From GCA-2687515 sp002687515 (GTDB lineage Bacteria > Pseudomonadota > Alphaproteobacteria > Rhodospirillales > UBA2165), in NCBI GenBank assembly GCA_030745835.1, contig JASLNU010000038.1, positions 1-64,000 of the forward strand: a DNA stretch of 64,000 nucleotides. The letters run 5' to 3'. Made by a program: the position numbers and the translations under genes. This document shows positions 18,070 to 28,372 of this stretch, piece after piece (positions within the stretch are counted from its first letter, which is position 1; each line of letters begins with the position of its first letter). The notes under the pieces are model-generated. The model saw only the letters and a program-made list of their open reading frames with translations, was not told where the DNA came from and searched no databases.

Positions 18070-18828
18070 CTATATCTGACCGGCAAAAAAAACGTCACCG
18101 GCATCAATGCGTTCGATATTGCCGTCACGTTCTAATAGAAGCGCGCCGTCTTCGTCCAGACCGTGGAAGTTCCCGGTCCGCTCGCCATCCGGCCTGCGCA
18201 CGCGCAATTGATCGCCGGGCGCGTGGGATTTTTCAAGCCACGCCGCACGCACCGGCGCGAACCCCTCGTTCCGCCAGCGCCGGTACCAGGCTTCGAAGCA
18301 TGCGCAAAATGCCGCCAGCGCGGCTTCCGGCTCGACCTCGGCGCCAGAGGCGGATTTAAGCGAAGTAGCGGGGAATTCGGTGCCATCGGGATGCGATGCC
18401 AGGTTCAACCCCAAACCGACCACCAGCCACTCGACCCGCTCGCCGCGAATGCTTGATTCCAAGAGAATTCCGCCAATTTTTTCGCCGCCCACCAAAATGT
18501 CGTTGGGCCATTTAAGGCTCGGATCAAGCCCCTCGCTCAAACCGGTGAGCGCTTCGAGGGCCGCCAAGGGCGCCACGAAACCAATGCCGGCGGCATCGCG
18601 GGCCGGGCAGTCCGGCCTCAGGATGAGCGAACAATAAAGGTTGCCGGCTTCCGATACCCATTGCCGGTTCTGGCGGCCGCGCCCGGCATTTTGCGTGCGC
18701 GCCCAGACCACGGTTCCCTCCGAGCCGGGATCGGCCGCGGCGATGCGCTTGGCCTCGTCATTGGTGCTGGAAAGGCTGTCGTGCGCCGCCAGGGTAAACC
18801 AGGACGGCAGCACCGGAGGCAAGGTCAT
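18070..18828 (-). CDS. birA: Biotin--[acetyl-CoA-carboxylase] ligase
   Basis: This enzyme activates biotin and attaches it to the carrier protein of acetyl-CoA carboxylase and related enzymes. The 252-residue protein carries the biotinyl-AMP loop AGRGRQNRQW (residues 48-57) and KWPNDILVGGEKIGGILLE (about 114-132), followed by the small C-terminal domain. There is no N-terminal helix-turn-helix domain, so it should not be a transcriptional repressor (class I ligase). The chosen ATG at 18828 overlaps the nuoN stop (ATGA); a longer frame to 18912 would run deep into nuoN. Confidence 0.92.
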   Translation of the reverse strand: MTLPPVLPSWFTLAAHDSLSSTNDEAKRIAAADPGSEGTVVWARTQNAGRGRQNRQWVSEAGNLYCSLILRPDCPARDAAGIGFVAPLAALEALTGLSEGLDPSLKWPNDILVGGEKIGGILLESSIRGERVEWLVVGLGLNLASHPDGTEFPATSLKSASGAEVEPEAALAAFCACFEAWYRRWRNEGFAPVRAAWLEKSHAPGDQLRVRRPDGERTGNFHGLDEDGALLLERDGNIERIDAGDVFFAGQI

Positions 18829-20303
18829 CAATTGAAAAGCGAGGCCGTCGCCGCCGCCGCGCCGTCCAATAACGGCACCGGCAACAAGATGAAGAACAGA
18901 ATGAAGACGCAAGTGACGGTCAAAATGCCTTTCATTTCGAAACTGATCGGGCCGTCGAATTCTTCTTCCGGCGCATCGAAATACATGATCTTGACGATGC
19001 GGATATAATAAAATGCCGCCACCACGCTGGCCAGGACACCGATGATGGCGAGGCTAAACAGTTCCGCCCGGATCGCCGCCTGGAAGACGTAAAGTTTGCC
19101 GAAGAACCCGGCCAGCGGCGGAATTCCAGTCATCGAGAACATGAAAATGGAAAGCGCCAGCGCCAGGACCGGATTGGATTTGGAAAGCCCGGCGAGCGAG
19201 CTGATATCCTCGACCATGCGGCCCGAACGGCGCATCAAAAGAATACAGGCGAAGGTGCCGATATTCATGAACATATAGATGGCCAGGTAGACCAGCATAC
19301 TTTCGACGCCATCGGCGCGTATTTCGGCATTTCCCGCATGTCCGGCCGCCGCCAAGCCGATCAACGCATAGCCCATATTGCCGATCGAGGAATAGGCCAT
19401 CAGGCGCTTGATATTAGTCTGGTTGATGGCGGCGAAGGCGCCGAGCAGCATCGAGGCCACCGAAATAAAGACGATGATCTGTTGCCACTGCCCGCCCAAT
19501 TCGCCGAACGGACCCATCATAATGCGGATGAACAGTCCCATCGCCGCGATTTTGGGCGCCACGGCGAACAAGGCGGTGACCGGCGTCGGCGCGCCTTCGT
19601 ACACATCCGGGGTCCACATGTGGAAGGGAGCCGCGGAAACCTTGAAGGCGAGACCGGCGGTGATGAAGACGATGCCGATGACGACGCCGATCGGCGCGCC
19701 GTGTGAGTCGTGGAACAGCTTGGCCAGGGCATCGAAGCCGGTGGCGCCGGAGAAACCGTAAACCAGGCTCATGCCGTAGAGGAGTAGGCCCGAGGCCAGG
19801 GCGCCGAGGACGAAATATTTGAGCCCGGATTCGGCCGAGCGGCTGTTGTCCCGGTGGAACGAGGCGATGACATAAAGCGACAGGCTTTGCAGCTCGATGC
19901 CGAGATAGAGGGCAATCAAATCATTGGCCGAAATCATCATCAGCATGCCGAGCGAGGCGAGCACCACCAGGATCGGAAATTCAAAGCGGAAGATGCCGTG
20001 TGCTTCCAAATACTCCCTCGACATCAGGATCGCCGTCGCCGAGGCGAGGAGGACCAACGCCTTCATATAAACCGCGAAGGTATCGACCACGAAAGTGCCG
20101 CCGAAGGTACTGGCGCGGCCATCGGTCACCAGCCCGACCAGCACGATGGTGAACAGCAAAACGGCGATCGAGGCGTAGGATACGGTGCGCGCGGCGGCGC
20201 TTTCCCGCGAAAACACGCCCAGCATCAAAAGCACCATGGCGGCTAGCCCAAGGAATATTTCCGGCAAGGCCAGGGTCAAATCGGGGAATGCCAACTGTGT
20301 CAT
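18828..20303 (-). CDS. nuoN: NADH-quinone oxidoreductase subunit N
   Basis: NuoN is one of three antiporter-like membrane subunits that translocate protons in complex I. The 491-residue chain has about 14 membrane helices and the proton-channel segment HMWTPDVYEGAPTPVTALF typical of the family. The ATG at 20303 (MTQLAFPDLTLALPE) is preceded by GGCAGGAT; a longer frame to 20351 overlaps nuoM. It is the last nuo gene and overlaps birA, so complex I and biotin ligase share a transcript. Confidence 0.95.
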   Translation of the reverse strand: MTQLAFPDLTLALPEIFLGLAAMVLLMLGVFSRESAAARTVSYASIAVLLFTIVLVGLVTDGRASTFGGTFVVDTFAVYMKALVLLASATAILMSREYLEAHGIFRFEFPILVVLASLGMLMMISANDLIALYLGIELQSLSLYVIASFHRDNSRSAESGLKYFVLGALASGLLLYGMSLVYGFSGATGFDALAKLFHDSHGAPIGVVIGIVFITAGLAFKVSAAPFHMWTPDVYEGAPTPVTALFAVAPKIAAMGLFIRIMMGPFGELGGQWQQIIVFISVASMLLGAFAAINQTNIKRLMAYSSIGNMGYALIGLAAAGHAGNAEIRADGVESMLVYLAIYMFMNIGTFACILLMRRSGRMVEDISSLAGLSKSNPVLALALSIFMFSMTGIPPLAGFFGKLYVFQAAIRAELFSLAIIGVLASVVAAFYYIRIVKIMYFDAPEEEFDGPISFEMKGILTVTCVFILFFILLPVPLLDGAAAATASLFN

Positions 20304-20313
20304 ATCCTGCCCC

Positions 20314-21828
20314 TCACCTTGCCGCCACCGATGCGCCTTGGGCGGCCGCAAGCGCGCTTTGATAACGCTCGATCAGGTTTTCCACGGAAACATGCATGAC
20401 ATCCAGGAACGGCTGCGGATAGATACCCATCACGAAAACGACCACCACCAGCGGCGCGAAGACCGCGATTTCACGTCCGTTCAGATCGAGGATGGCCTGC
20501 AAGCTTTCCTTGGTAAGCTGGCCGAATATAACCCGCCGGTAGAGATAAAGCATATAAACCGCGCCCAGGATGACGCCGGTCGCCGCCAGCAGCGCGACCC
20601 AGGCGTTGACCTGGAAGGTGCCGATCAGAACCAGGAATTCGCCTACAAAACCGCTGGTTCCCGGCAAACCGACCGAAGCCAGCATGAAAATCATAAAGAC
20701 CAGCGCATAGGACGGCATTCGATGCACGAGCCCGCCATAGGCATCGATATCGCGCGAATGGATGCGGTCGTAGACAACGCCGACGATAAGAAACAGGGCG
20801 GCCGATACGACGCCGTGGCTCAGCATCTGGATGATGGCGCCCTCGATTGCCTGGGTGTTGGCGGCAAAGGCGCCCATGGTGACAAAGCCCATATGCGCCA
20901 CCGAGGAATAGGCGATCAGCTTTTTCATGTCTTCCTGGGCCAGCGCCACCAGCGAGGTATAGATAATGGCGATGATGCTGAGGCCGAAGATCAATGGCGT
21001 GAAATCAGCCGAGGCGATGGGGAACATGGGCAGGGAAAAGCGCAAGAAACCGTACCCGCCGAATTTCAACAGCACGCCGGCCAATATGACCGAGCCCGCC
21101 GTCGGCGCTTCCACATGGGCGTCGGGCAGCCAGGTATGCACCGGCCACATCGGCATCTTGACCGCGAACGAGGCGAAAAACGCCAGCCATAGCCAGGGTT
21201 GCAGGGTGACCGGGAAATCGTGGGTCAAGAGCGCCGTGATGTCGCTGGTTCCCGCCTCGAACATCATGGTCAGGATCGCCAGCAGCATAAGCACCGAACC
21301 GACCAGCGTAAAAAGGAAGAACTTGAAGGCGGCGTAATTGCGGCGCGGCCCGCCCCAAACGCCGATGATGATGAACATCGGGATCAGCACGCCCTCGAAG
21401 AAGACGTAGAAGAGGACCAGATCGAGGGACGAGAACATGCCCACCATCAAGGTTTCCAGTACCAGGAAGGCGATCATGAATTCCTTCACCCTATCGGTGA
21501 TGGAAACCCAACTGGCCAGGATGCAGAGCACCGTCAGCAGCGTCGACAGGATGATGAAGAACATGGAAATGCCGTCGATCCCCATGTGATAGGTGAGGCC
21601 GAGGCCGGGTATCCAGATCACTTTTTCGACAAACTGGAAGCTGGCCGTGGAATTGTCGAAATTGATCCAAAGGCCGAGCGAAACGGCGAAGGTGATCAAC
21701 GAGGTCCAGAGCGCGCCCGAGCGCGCGTTGCGCGCCACCACATCGGGCTCGCCCCGGATCAAAAGGATAAAGAACACGCCGAGCAAGGGCAGGAAGGTGA
21801 CGACCGATAGCCAGGGGAAGCTGCTCAT
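20314..21828 (-). CDS. nuoM: NADH-quinone oxidoreductase subunit M
   Basis: NuoM is an antiporter-like proton-pumping subunit of complex I. The 504-residue protein shows HTWLPDAHVEAPTAGSVIL and the KKLIAYSSVAHMGFV helix expected in the proton channel. The start ATG at 21828 follows GGGAGGA within the 3 bp gap and the end of nuoL. It lies in standard order between nuoL and nuoN. Confidence 0.96.
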   Translation of the reverse strand: MSSFPWLSVVTFLPLLGVFFILLIRGEPDVVARNARSGALWTSLITFAVSLGLWINFDNSTASFQFVEKVIWIPGLGLTYHMGIDGISMFFIILSTLLTVLCILASWVSITDRVKEFMIAFLVLETLMVGMFSSLDLVLFYVFFEGVLIPMFIIIGVWGGPRRNYAAFKFFLFTLVGSVLMLLAILTMMFEAGTSDITALLTHDFPVTLQPWLWLAFFASFAVKMPMWPVHTWLPDAHVEAPTAGSVILAGVLLKFGGYGFLRFSLPMFPIASADFTPLIFGLSIIAIIYTSLVALAQEDMKKLIAYSSVAHMGFVTMGAFAANTQAIEGAIIQMLSHGVVSAALFLIVGVVYDRIHSRDIDAYGGLVHRMPSYALVFMIFMLASVGLPGTSGFVGEFLVLIGTFQVNAWVALLAATGVILGAVYMLYLYRRVIFGQLTKESLQAILDLNGREIAVFAPLVVVVFVMGIYPQPFLDVMHVSVENLIERYQSALAAAQGASVAAR

Positions 21829-21831
21829 GCC

Positions 21832-23787
21832 CTATCCTCCCGTCACCAGGAACCACGACACGAACCCGGCGATGCCGAGCAGCATGGCGAAGGCGTAGTG
21901 GTAAAGATAACCGCTTTGCAGCGCACCGGCGCGCCGCGCGATATCGCGCACCGCCGTCGCGATGCCGTCCGGCCCGACGCCGTCGATCAAGGCTTCGTCT
22001 CCCGATTTCCAGAAACCGCGGCCAAGGACGAAGGCGGGGCGCACGAAAAGGCGATCGTAAAGCTCGTCGAAATACCATTTGTTCAGCAAGAACTGATAGG
22101 TGCGGTTGAAACCGGTGGCCAGGGCCTTGGGCATGTCCGGCGCCAACATATACATGACATACGCCAACAGAATCCCCACCAGCCCGACCACCAGGGGCGA
22201 GAACTTGACCCAGAGCGGCACATGGTGGGCGTTTTCAAGGGCCTTGTGGTTTTCCAACACGAAAATGGAATTGCCCCAGAATTCGGGCGCCGAGGCGCCG
22301 ACGAAGTAGCTGAAGAAAGCGAAGCCGGCGAAGATCGCGCCGATCGCCAGGACAGCGACGGGGATCAGCATGACCTTGGGCGATTCATGGACGTGGGCGA
22401 GGGTTACCTCGTCCGCCCTTGATTGCCCGTGGAAGGTCATGAACAGCAGCCGCCAGGAATAGAAGGCGGTCAGGAAGGCGGCGGCGAGGCCGAGCCAGAA
22501 AGCATATTGGCCGACGCCGGTGGCGGCCGCATAGGCGGCTTCCAAAACGATATCCTTGGAATAAAACCCGGCGAACGGCCAGATGCCCGCCAGGGCCAGG
22601 CTGCCGATCCACATCAGCACATAGGTGACCGGGATCAGCTTATAAAGGCCGCCCATCTTGCGCATGTCCTGTTCGTCGGACATGGCGTGGATCACCGAGC
22701 CGGCGCCGAGGAACAGCAGCGCCTTGAAAAATGCGTGGGTAATCAGGTGAAACATGCCCGCCGAATAGGCCGATACGCCGAGCGCGAAGAACATGTATCC
22801 GAGCTGCGACATGGTGGAATAGGCGATCACCCGTTTGATGTCGTTCTGGACGCAGCCGATGGTGGCCGCGAAAATGGCGGTCGTCGCGCCGACGATGACG
22901 ACCACCGTCAGAGCAATGTCGGACTGCTCGAACAACGGCGACAGGCGCGCCACCATGAAGATGCCGGCGGTCACCATGGTGGCGGCATGGATCAGGGCCG
23001 AAACCGGGGTCGGGCCCTCCATCGCGTCGGGCAGCCAGGTATGCAGGCCGAATTGCGCCGATTTGCCCATGGCGCCGACGAACAGCAGCAGGCAGATTAC
23101 CGTCAGCGCATGAAACTCGCCGCCGAACACGTTCAGGGTGGCGCCCGCCTTCTGCCCGGCAAGACCGAATATGGTGTCGAAGCTGACACTGTCGAACAGC
23201 ATGAAGGTGGCGAAGATGCCGAGGGCAAAGCCGAAATCGCCGATCCGGTTGACGACGAAAGCCTTGATCGCGGCGGCGTTGGCCGCCGGCCGGTCGTACC
23301 AGAACCCGATCAGCAGGTAAGAAGCCAGGCCGACCCCTTCCCAGCCGAAGAAAAGTTGCAGCAGATTGTTGGAGGAAACCAGCATCAGCATGAAAAAGGT
23401 AAAGAGGCTCATATAGCTCATGAAACGGGGAACGCCCGGATCGCCCCGCATGTAGCCGATGGAATAGACAAGGATCATCGACGAAACCACGTTAACCATG
23501 GTCACCATCACCATCGCCAGCGTGTCGGCGCGCAATTCCCAGGAAAGTTCCAGCGATCCGGAATCGATCCAGGTGAAAATTTCCACCGGCGCCGCACGCC
23601 CCGCCATGACCACATCGAAGAAAGTGAAAATCGCCGCCACCGCAGCCAGCAGCATGGCGCCGCAACTGATCCACCCGGCCGCCATATCGATGCGCGCGCT
23701 TTGCTCTTTGTCGGCGCTTCGGGCGAAGGCCAGGGCGCCGGCTAGGATGCTGCCGATCAAGGGCAGGAATATGGCTGCAAGATACAT
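21832..23787 (-). CDS. nuoL: NADH-quinone oxidoreductase subunit L
   Basis: NuoL is the distal antiporter-like subunit of complex I with the long lateral helix. The 651-residue length is normal. Recognisable parts include LLIGFWYDRPAA, the channel segment HTWLPDAMEGPTPVSALIHA, and KRVIAYSTMSQLGYM. Its ATG at 23787 follows the nuoK stop by 7 bp. Confidence 0.96.
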   Translation of the reverse strand: MYLAAIFLPLIGSILAGALAFARSADKEQSARIDMAAGWISCGAMLLAAVAAIFTFFDVVMAGRAAPVEIFTWIDSGSLELSWELRADTLAMVMVTMVNVVSSMILVYSIGYMRGDPGVPRFMSYMSLFTFFMLMLVSSNNLLQLFFGWEGVGLASYLLIGFWYDRPAANAAAIKAFVVNRIGDFGFALGIFATFMLFDSVSFDTIFGLAGQKAGATLNVFGGEFHALTVICLLLFVGAMGKSAQFGLHTWLPDAMEGPTPVSALIHAATMVTAGIFMVARLSPLFEQSDIALTVVVIVGATTAIFAATIGCVQNDIKRVIAYSTMSQLGYMFFALGVSAYSAGMFHLITHAFFKALLFLGAGSVIHAMSDEQDMRKMGGLYKLIPVTYVLMWIGSLALAGIWPFAGFYSKDIVLEAAYAAATGVGQYAFWLGLAAAFLTAFYSWRLLFMTFHGQSRADEVTLAHVHESPKVMLIPVAVLAIGAIFAGFAFFSYFVGASAPEFWGNSIFVLENHKALENAHHVPLWVKFSPLVVGLVGILLAYVMYMLAPDMPKALATGFNRTYQFLLNKWYFDELYDRLFVRPAFVLGRGFWKSGDEALIDGVGPDGIATAVRDIARRAGALQSGYLYHYAFAMLLGIAGFVSWFLVTGG

Positions 23788-23794
23788 TCGCTCC

Positions 23795-24106
23795 CTACCC
23801 TTTCATGATGTGGATGTCTTCGACGGCGATGGAGCCGCGGTTACGGAAATAGACAACCAGGATGGCAAGCCCGATGGCCGCCTCGCCGGCCGCCACGGTC
23901 AATACGAACAGCGCGAACACCTGTCCCACCAAATCGCCGAGATGCGCCGAGAAGGCCACCAGGTTGATATTGACCGATAACAGGATCAATTCGATCGCCA
24001 TCAGGATAATGATGACGTTCTTGCGGTTCAGGAAGATGCCGAACACGCCGAGCGTAAACAGGATCGCCGCCAGCGTCAGGTAATGGGAGAGGCCGATTTC
24101 AAGCAT
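23795..24106 (-). CDS. nuoK: NADH-quinone oxidoreductase subunit K
   Basis: NuoK is a small membrane subunit (103 residues, three helices) of the complex I proton path. It carries the conserved membrane glutamates in LMAIELILLSVNINLV and the AAGEAAIGLAILV segment. Its ATG overlaps the nuoJ stop (ATGA at 24103-24106), indicating coupling. Confidence 0.95.
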   Translation of the reverse strand: MLEIGLSHYLTLAAILFTLGVFGIFLNRKNVIIILMAIELILLSVNINLVAFSAHLGDLVGQVFALFVLTVAAGEAAIGLAILVVYFRNRGSIAVEDIHIMKG

Positions 24107-24720
24107 CAGATTCCGCTCCCCGTCGGCACGTCCTTAACCTCAACCGTGTCTTCCGGCCGCCGCTTCACCTGCTCTGAAATGCGTTGCTTGCGCACCCCTT
24201 CGCGCGAACGGTGGGTCAAGACGATGGCGCCGATCATGGCAACCAGCAGGATCATGCCCGCCGCCTGGAAGAAATAGACATAGTTGGTATAGATGATCTC
24301 TCCCAGCGCCTGGGTGTTGGTGACCGCGTCCGGTTGCGGCGCCGGCGCCGCCAGACGGGCGGAAACCTCCGGCGATATGACGAAACCGCCGACGACCACC
24401 GCCAGTTCCAAAAGAAGGATGAGGCCGATCAGCCCGCCAAGCGGCAGGTATTGCAAGAATCCCTCGCGCAGTTCGGCGAAGCTGATATCGAGCATCATCA
24501 CCACGAACATGAACAAGACGGCGACCGCGCCGACATAGACGACGACCAGGATCATGGCCAGGAATTCGGCGCCCAACAGCACGAACAGGGCGGCGGAATT
24601 GAAAAAGGCCAGAATCAGGAACAGGACCGAATGCACCGGATTGCGCGCCGAAATCACCATTACCGCGGCGGCAACGGTGATGATCGCAAACAGGTAAAAA
24701 GCCAGGCCTTGAATAATCAT
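24106..24720 (-). CDS. nuoJ: NADH-quinone oxidoreductase subunit J
   Basis: NuoJ is a five-helix membrane subunit of complex I. The 204-residue protein begins with FYLFAIITVAAAVMVISARNPVHSVLFLIL and contains the VYVGAVAVLFMFVVMML helix that includes the pi-bulge region. A soluble tail of about 40 residues follows the last helix. It starts 71 bp after nuoI, the only sizeable gap within this part of the operon. Confidence 0.95.
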   Translation of the reverse strand: MIIQGLAFYLFAIITVAAAVMVISARNPVHSVLFLILAFFNSAALFVLLGAEFLAMILVVVYVGAVAVLFMFVVMMLDISFAELREGFLQYLPLGGLIGLILLLELAVVVGGFVISPEVSARLAAPAPQPDAVTNTQALGEIIYTNYVYFFQAAGMILLVAMIGAIVLTHRSREGVRKQRISEQVKRRPEDTVEVKDVPTGSGI

Positions 24721-24791
24721 CGGCGCCCCGCCTTCATTCCGATATCCGCGTCCAATCCATACATAATCTTCTTCATCCTCTCGCCGCCCGG

Positions 24792-25280
24792 CTACCTATA
24801 GGGCGCTTCGGCCTCAAGACGGGCGGCCAGTTCGGTTTCCCACCGGTCGCCGTTGGAAAGCAGTTTGTCCTTATCGTAGAGCAGCTCTTCCCGGGTTTCG
24901 GCGGCGTATTCAAAATTCGGTCCCTCGACGATGGCGTCCACCGGACAGGCTTCCTGGCAAAAACCGCAATAGATGCATTTGACCATGTCGATATCGTAGC
25001 GGGTCGTGCGCCGGCTGCCGTCATCGCGCGGTTCGGCCTCGATGGTGATCGCCTGCGCCGGGCAGATGGCTTCGCAGAGCTTGCAGGCGATGCAGCGTTC
25101 CTCGCCATTGGGATAGCGGCGCAACGCATGCTCGCCCCGGAACCGGCTGCTTAGAGGGCCTTTTTCGAAGGGATAGTTGAGCGTCACCTTGGGCCGGAAG
25201 AAATAGCGCAAGGTCAGCGCCATGCCCGATACCAGTTCGGCTAAAAATATGGTGCGCGCGCCGCGGTCAAGGAAGCTCAT
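24792..25280 (-). CDS. nuoI: NADH-quinone oxidoreductase subunit I
   Basis: NuoI carries iron-sulfur clusters N6a and N6b that pass electrons toward NuoB. The 162-residue protein has two ferredoxin-type motifs, CIACKLCEAICPAQAI and CIYCGFCQEACPVDAI, each with four cysteines. Its N-terminal amphipathic stretch places it against the membrane arm. The ATG at 25280 follows the nuoH stop by 4 bp. Confidence 0.96.
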   Translation of the reverse strand: MSFLDRGARTIFLAELVSGMALTLRYFFRPKVTLNYPFEKGPLSSRFRGEHALRRYPNGEERCIACKLCEAICPAQAITIEAEPRDDGSRRTTRYDIDMVKCIYCGFCQEACPVDAIVEGPNFEYAAETREELLYDKDKLLSNGDRWETELAARLEAEAPYR

Positions 25281-25284
25281 GCGG

Positions 25285-26307
25285 TCATCCCTTTCCCAGC
25301 GGCGAAATATCGAAGGCCACGACGATGCCGCCGACGATGACCACGGCGGCCAGCGAGATCGGCAGAAACACTTTCCACCCCAAGCGCATCAACTGATCGT
25401 AGCGGTAGCGCGGGAATGTCGCCCGCACCCACAGGAATATGAACAGGCAGAAGGCGATCTTGGCGGCGAACCAGACCGGACCCGGTATCCAGGTAAACGG
25501 CACCATATCGAACGGCGGCAGCCATCCCCCTAAGAACAGGATCGTGGTCATGCCCGCCATCAGGATCATGTTGGCGTATTCGCCGAGGAAAAAGAGGGCG
25601 AAGGTCATCGCCGAATATTCGACATTGTAACCGGAGACCAATTCCGCTTCGGCTTCCGGCAGATCGAACGGATGCCGGTTGGTTTCGGCCAGGGTCGAGA
25701 TAAAGAAGATCACCGCCATCGGGAACAGCGGGATGACGAACCAATAGGTATTTTGCTGGGCGCGCACGATGTCGCTCAAATTCAATGAACCGGCGGCGAT
25801 CAGCACGGTAATTATTATGAACCCCATGGAGACTTCGTAAGACACCATCTGCGCCGCCGAACGCAGGCTGCCGAGAAAGGCGTATTTCGAATTGCTCGCC
25901 CAGCCGGCCATCAATACCCCATAGACACCGAGGGACGAGATCGCGAACAGATAAAGGATTCCGACATTGATATCGGCCAGCACCATCCCGTCGCCGACCG
26001 GAATAACCGCCCAGGCGACCAGCGCCAGGCAGAAGGTCAGCATCGGCGCCAGGATAAAGACGCCGCGGTTGGCGCCGGTCGGGATGATGGTTTCCTTGAA
26101 AAACAGCTTCATGCCGTCGGCGATCGGCTGCAACAAGCCGTAGGGGCCGACCACATTGGGACCGCGCCGCAAATGCATGGCCGCGATCACCTTGCGTTCG
26201 AAATAGGTCAAATAGGCGACGCCGAGAAGTAGCGGCACGATGAGCACCACCACCTTGATGGCGATCCAGATTACCGGCCAGAGATATGTGAACCAGAATT
26301 CAACCAT
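25285..26307 (-). CDS. nuoH: NADH-quinone oxidoreductase subunit H
   Basis: NuoH is the membrane subunit that forms the quinone chamber with NuoB and NuoD. The 340-residue protein contains FERKVIAAMHLRRGPNVVGPYG and the ETNRHPFDLPEAEAELVSGYN loop, both highly conserved around the quinone entrance. Its start overlaps the nuoG stop by 8 bp. Confidence 0.96.
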   Translation of the reverse strand: MVEFWFTYLWPVIWIAIKVVVLIVPLLLGVAYLTYFERKVIAAMHLRRGPNVVGPYGLLQPIADGMKLFFKETIIPTGANRGVFILAPMLTFCLALVAWAVIPVGDGMVLADINVGILYLFAISSLGVYGVLMAGWASNSKYAFLGSLRSAAQMVSYEVSMGFIIITVLIAAGSLNLSDIVRAQQNTYWFVIPLFPMAVIFFISTLAETNRHPFDLPEAEAELVSGYNVEYSAMTFALFFLGEYANMILMAGMTTILFLGGWLPPFDMVPFTWIPGPVWFAAKIAFCLFIFLWVRATFPRYRYDQLMRLGWKVFLPISLAAVVIVGGIVVAFDISPLGKG

Positions 26308-28363
26308 CGGTGCCTGTCTTCGGCTGTTCGCTCCCGAGAATTTCGCCGACGCACCGGGACATGGTCGCCGATGCGCGGCTGATCGGATCGGTCATGTAGT
26401 AATTTTCGATCGGTGAGCGGAATTCCTCGCCGCTCATATCACCGGCGCTACCGAACTCGCCCCATTCGGCCGGCGTGATCTCATCGACGACCGCAAAGAT
26501 TGGGTTGGCGGTTTCCATTTTGGCGCGCAAATCGTTCAGGGAATCATAGGCCAAGGTCTTGCCCAGAACCGCCGACAGGGCGCGGATGATGGCCCAATCC
26601 TCGCGCGCGTCGCCGGGCGGGAAGACCGCCAGCGCGGCGCGCTGCACCCGGCCCTCGGTATTGACGTAGGTGGCGTTCTTTTCGGTATAGGCGGCGCCCG
26701 GCAGGATGACATCGGCCCGGTGCGCGCCGGCATCGCCATGATGGCCCTGATAAATGACAAAGGCATCGCCGAGAGCGTCCGTATCGATCTCGTCGGCGCC
26801 GAGCAGATAGACAACCTCGATAGCGCCCGAAGCGGCGCCGTCCAGGATCGCTCGGGTGGCCAATCCGCCATCGCCCGGCAGGAAACCAAGCTCGATGCCG
26901 CCGACCCTGGCCGCCGCGCCGTGCAGCATGTTGAAACCGTTCCAATCGCTACTTACAGCGCCCGAGTCTTCAGCGATCTGGCGGGCGGCGGCAAGGATCG
27001 CGGCGCCATCGGCGCGGGCGACGGCAGCGGACCCGAGGATAATCATCGGGCGCTCGGCGGCCCGCAAAATACCGGCGAAAGGATTGGCGCCGTCTTGGAT
27101 GGCGGCAACAGCATCGGTGCCGGCGCCGAGATACTCGTATTTGTAGGTCAGATCGGCAGGTTCGCCGATCAGTCCGATCTTTACGCCGCCATCCAGGTAG
27201 CGTTTGCGGATGCGAGCGTTGAGCACCGGCGCTTCCGATCGGGGATTGCTGCCGATGATCAGGATCGCGTCGGCCTGGTCGATGCCGGCGATGGTCGTGT
27301 TGAACAAGTAACCGGCGCGGGCGCCCTCGCCGATCGGCGCGCCGTCCTGGCGGCAATCGATATTGGCCGAACCGAGGCCGGCGATCAGATCCTTGAGCGC
27401 CGCCATCGCCTCGCAATCGGCCAGATCACCGGCAATGGCGGCGATCTTGTTTCCGGCGGTGCCGTTCAGCCTGGCCGCGATGGCCTCGAAGGCCCGGTCC
27501 CAATCCACCGGCGCCAGCTTGCCATCGATTCGCAAGTAAGGCCGGTCCAGCCTTTGCCGGCCGAGCCCGTCATTGGCGAAGCGGCCCTTGTCGGACAGCC
27601 ATTCCTCGTTCACGTCGTCATTGTTGCGCGGCAGGATGCGCATCACCTCGGGCCCGCGCGCATCGACGCGGATGTTGGTGCCGACCGCATCCATGACGTC
27701 GATGCTTTCAGTCTTCTTGAGCTCCCACGAGCGGGCGCTGAAGGCGTAGGGCTTGGAGGTCAGCGCCCCGACCGGGCAGAGATCGATCATGTTGCCCGAC
27801 AATTCAGAAGTCAGCGCCTTTTCCAGATAGGTACCGATCTCGGTATTTTCGCCGCGCCCGGTGGCGCCCAGTTCGGGCACGCCGGCCACTTCGGCGGCGA
27901 AACGGACGCAGCGGGTGCAGTGGATGCAGCGGGTCATCACGGTTTTGATCAAGGGGCCGATATATTTATCGTCGACGGCGCGCTTGTTCTCGGCGAAGCG
28001 GGAGCGGTCGTAGCCATAGCCCATGGCCTGGTCCTGGAGATCGCATTCGCCGCCCTGGTCGCAAATTGGACAGTCCAAGGGATGGTTGATGAGCAGGAAT
28101 TCCATCACGCCGCGGCGCGCCTTTCTCACCATTTCGGTGTCGGTGCGGATAACCATGCCATCGCCCACCGGCATGGCGCAGGACGCGATCGGTTTCGGCG
28201 CCCGTTCCATTTCGACCAGGCACATGCGGCAGTTACCGGCCACCGACAGGCGTTCGTGGAAGCAGAAGCGCGGGATTTCCTTGCCGGCCAGCTCGCACGC
28301 CTGCAACACCGTCAGCCCGGGCTCGACTTCAAGTTCGATATCGTCGATGGTGATTTTCGGCAT
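26300..28363 (-). CDS. nuoG: NADH-quinone oxidoreductase subunit G
   Basis: NuoG is the large iron-sulfur subunit of the peripheral arm. The 687-residue protein begins with a 2Fe-2S domain (IPRFCFHERLSVAGNCRMCLVE region), then the unusual His-ligated 4Fe-4S site (HPLDCPICDQGGECDLQD) and a further 4Fe-4S site (CIHCTRCVRFAAEV), followed by a molybdopterin-oxidoreductase-like domain without evident cofactor ligands. Length fits mitochondrial-type and alphaproteobacterial NuoG. Its stop overlaps nuoH. Confidence 0.96.
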   Translation of the reverse strand: MPKITIDDIELEVEPGLTVLQACELAGKEIPRFCFHERLSVAGNCRMCLVEMERAPKPIASCAMPVGDGMVIRTDTEMVRKARRGVMEFLLINHPLDCPICDQGGECDLQDQAMGYGYDRSRFAENKRAVDDKYIGPLIKTVMTRCIHCTRCVRFAAEVAGVPELGATGRGENTEIGTYLEKALTSELSGNMIDLCPVGALTSKPYAFSARSWELKKTESIDVMDAVGTNIRVDARGPEVMRILPRNNDDVNEEWLSDKGRFANDGLGRQRLDRPYLRIDGKLAPVDWDRAFEAIAARLNGTAGNKIAAIAGDLADCEAMAALKDLIAGLGSANIDCRQDGAPIGEGARAGYLFNTTIAGIDQADAILIIGSNPRSEAPVLNARIRKRYLDGGVKIGLIGEPADLTYKYEYLGAGTDAVAAIQDGANPFAGILRAAERPMIILGSAAVARADGAAILAAARQIAEDSGAVSSDWNGFNMLHGAAARVGGIELGFLPGDGGLATRAILDGAASGAIEVVYLLGADEIDTDALGDAFVIYQGHHGDAGAHRADVILPGAAYTEKNATYVNTEGRVQRAALAVFPPGDAREDWAIIRALSAVLGKTLAYDSLNDLRAKMETANPIFAVVDEITPAEWGEFGSAGDMSGEEFRSPIENYYMTDPISRASATMSRCVGEILGSEQPKTGTDG

Positions 28364-28372
28364 AATTGGCCC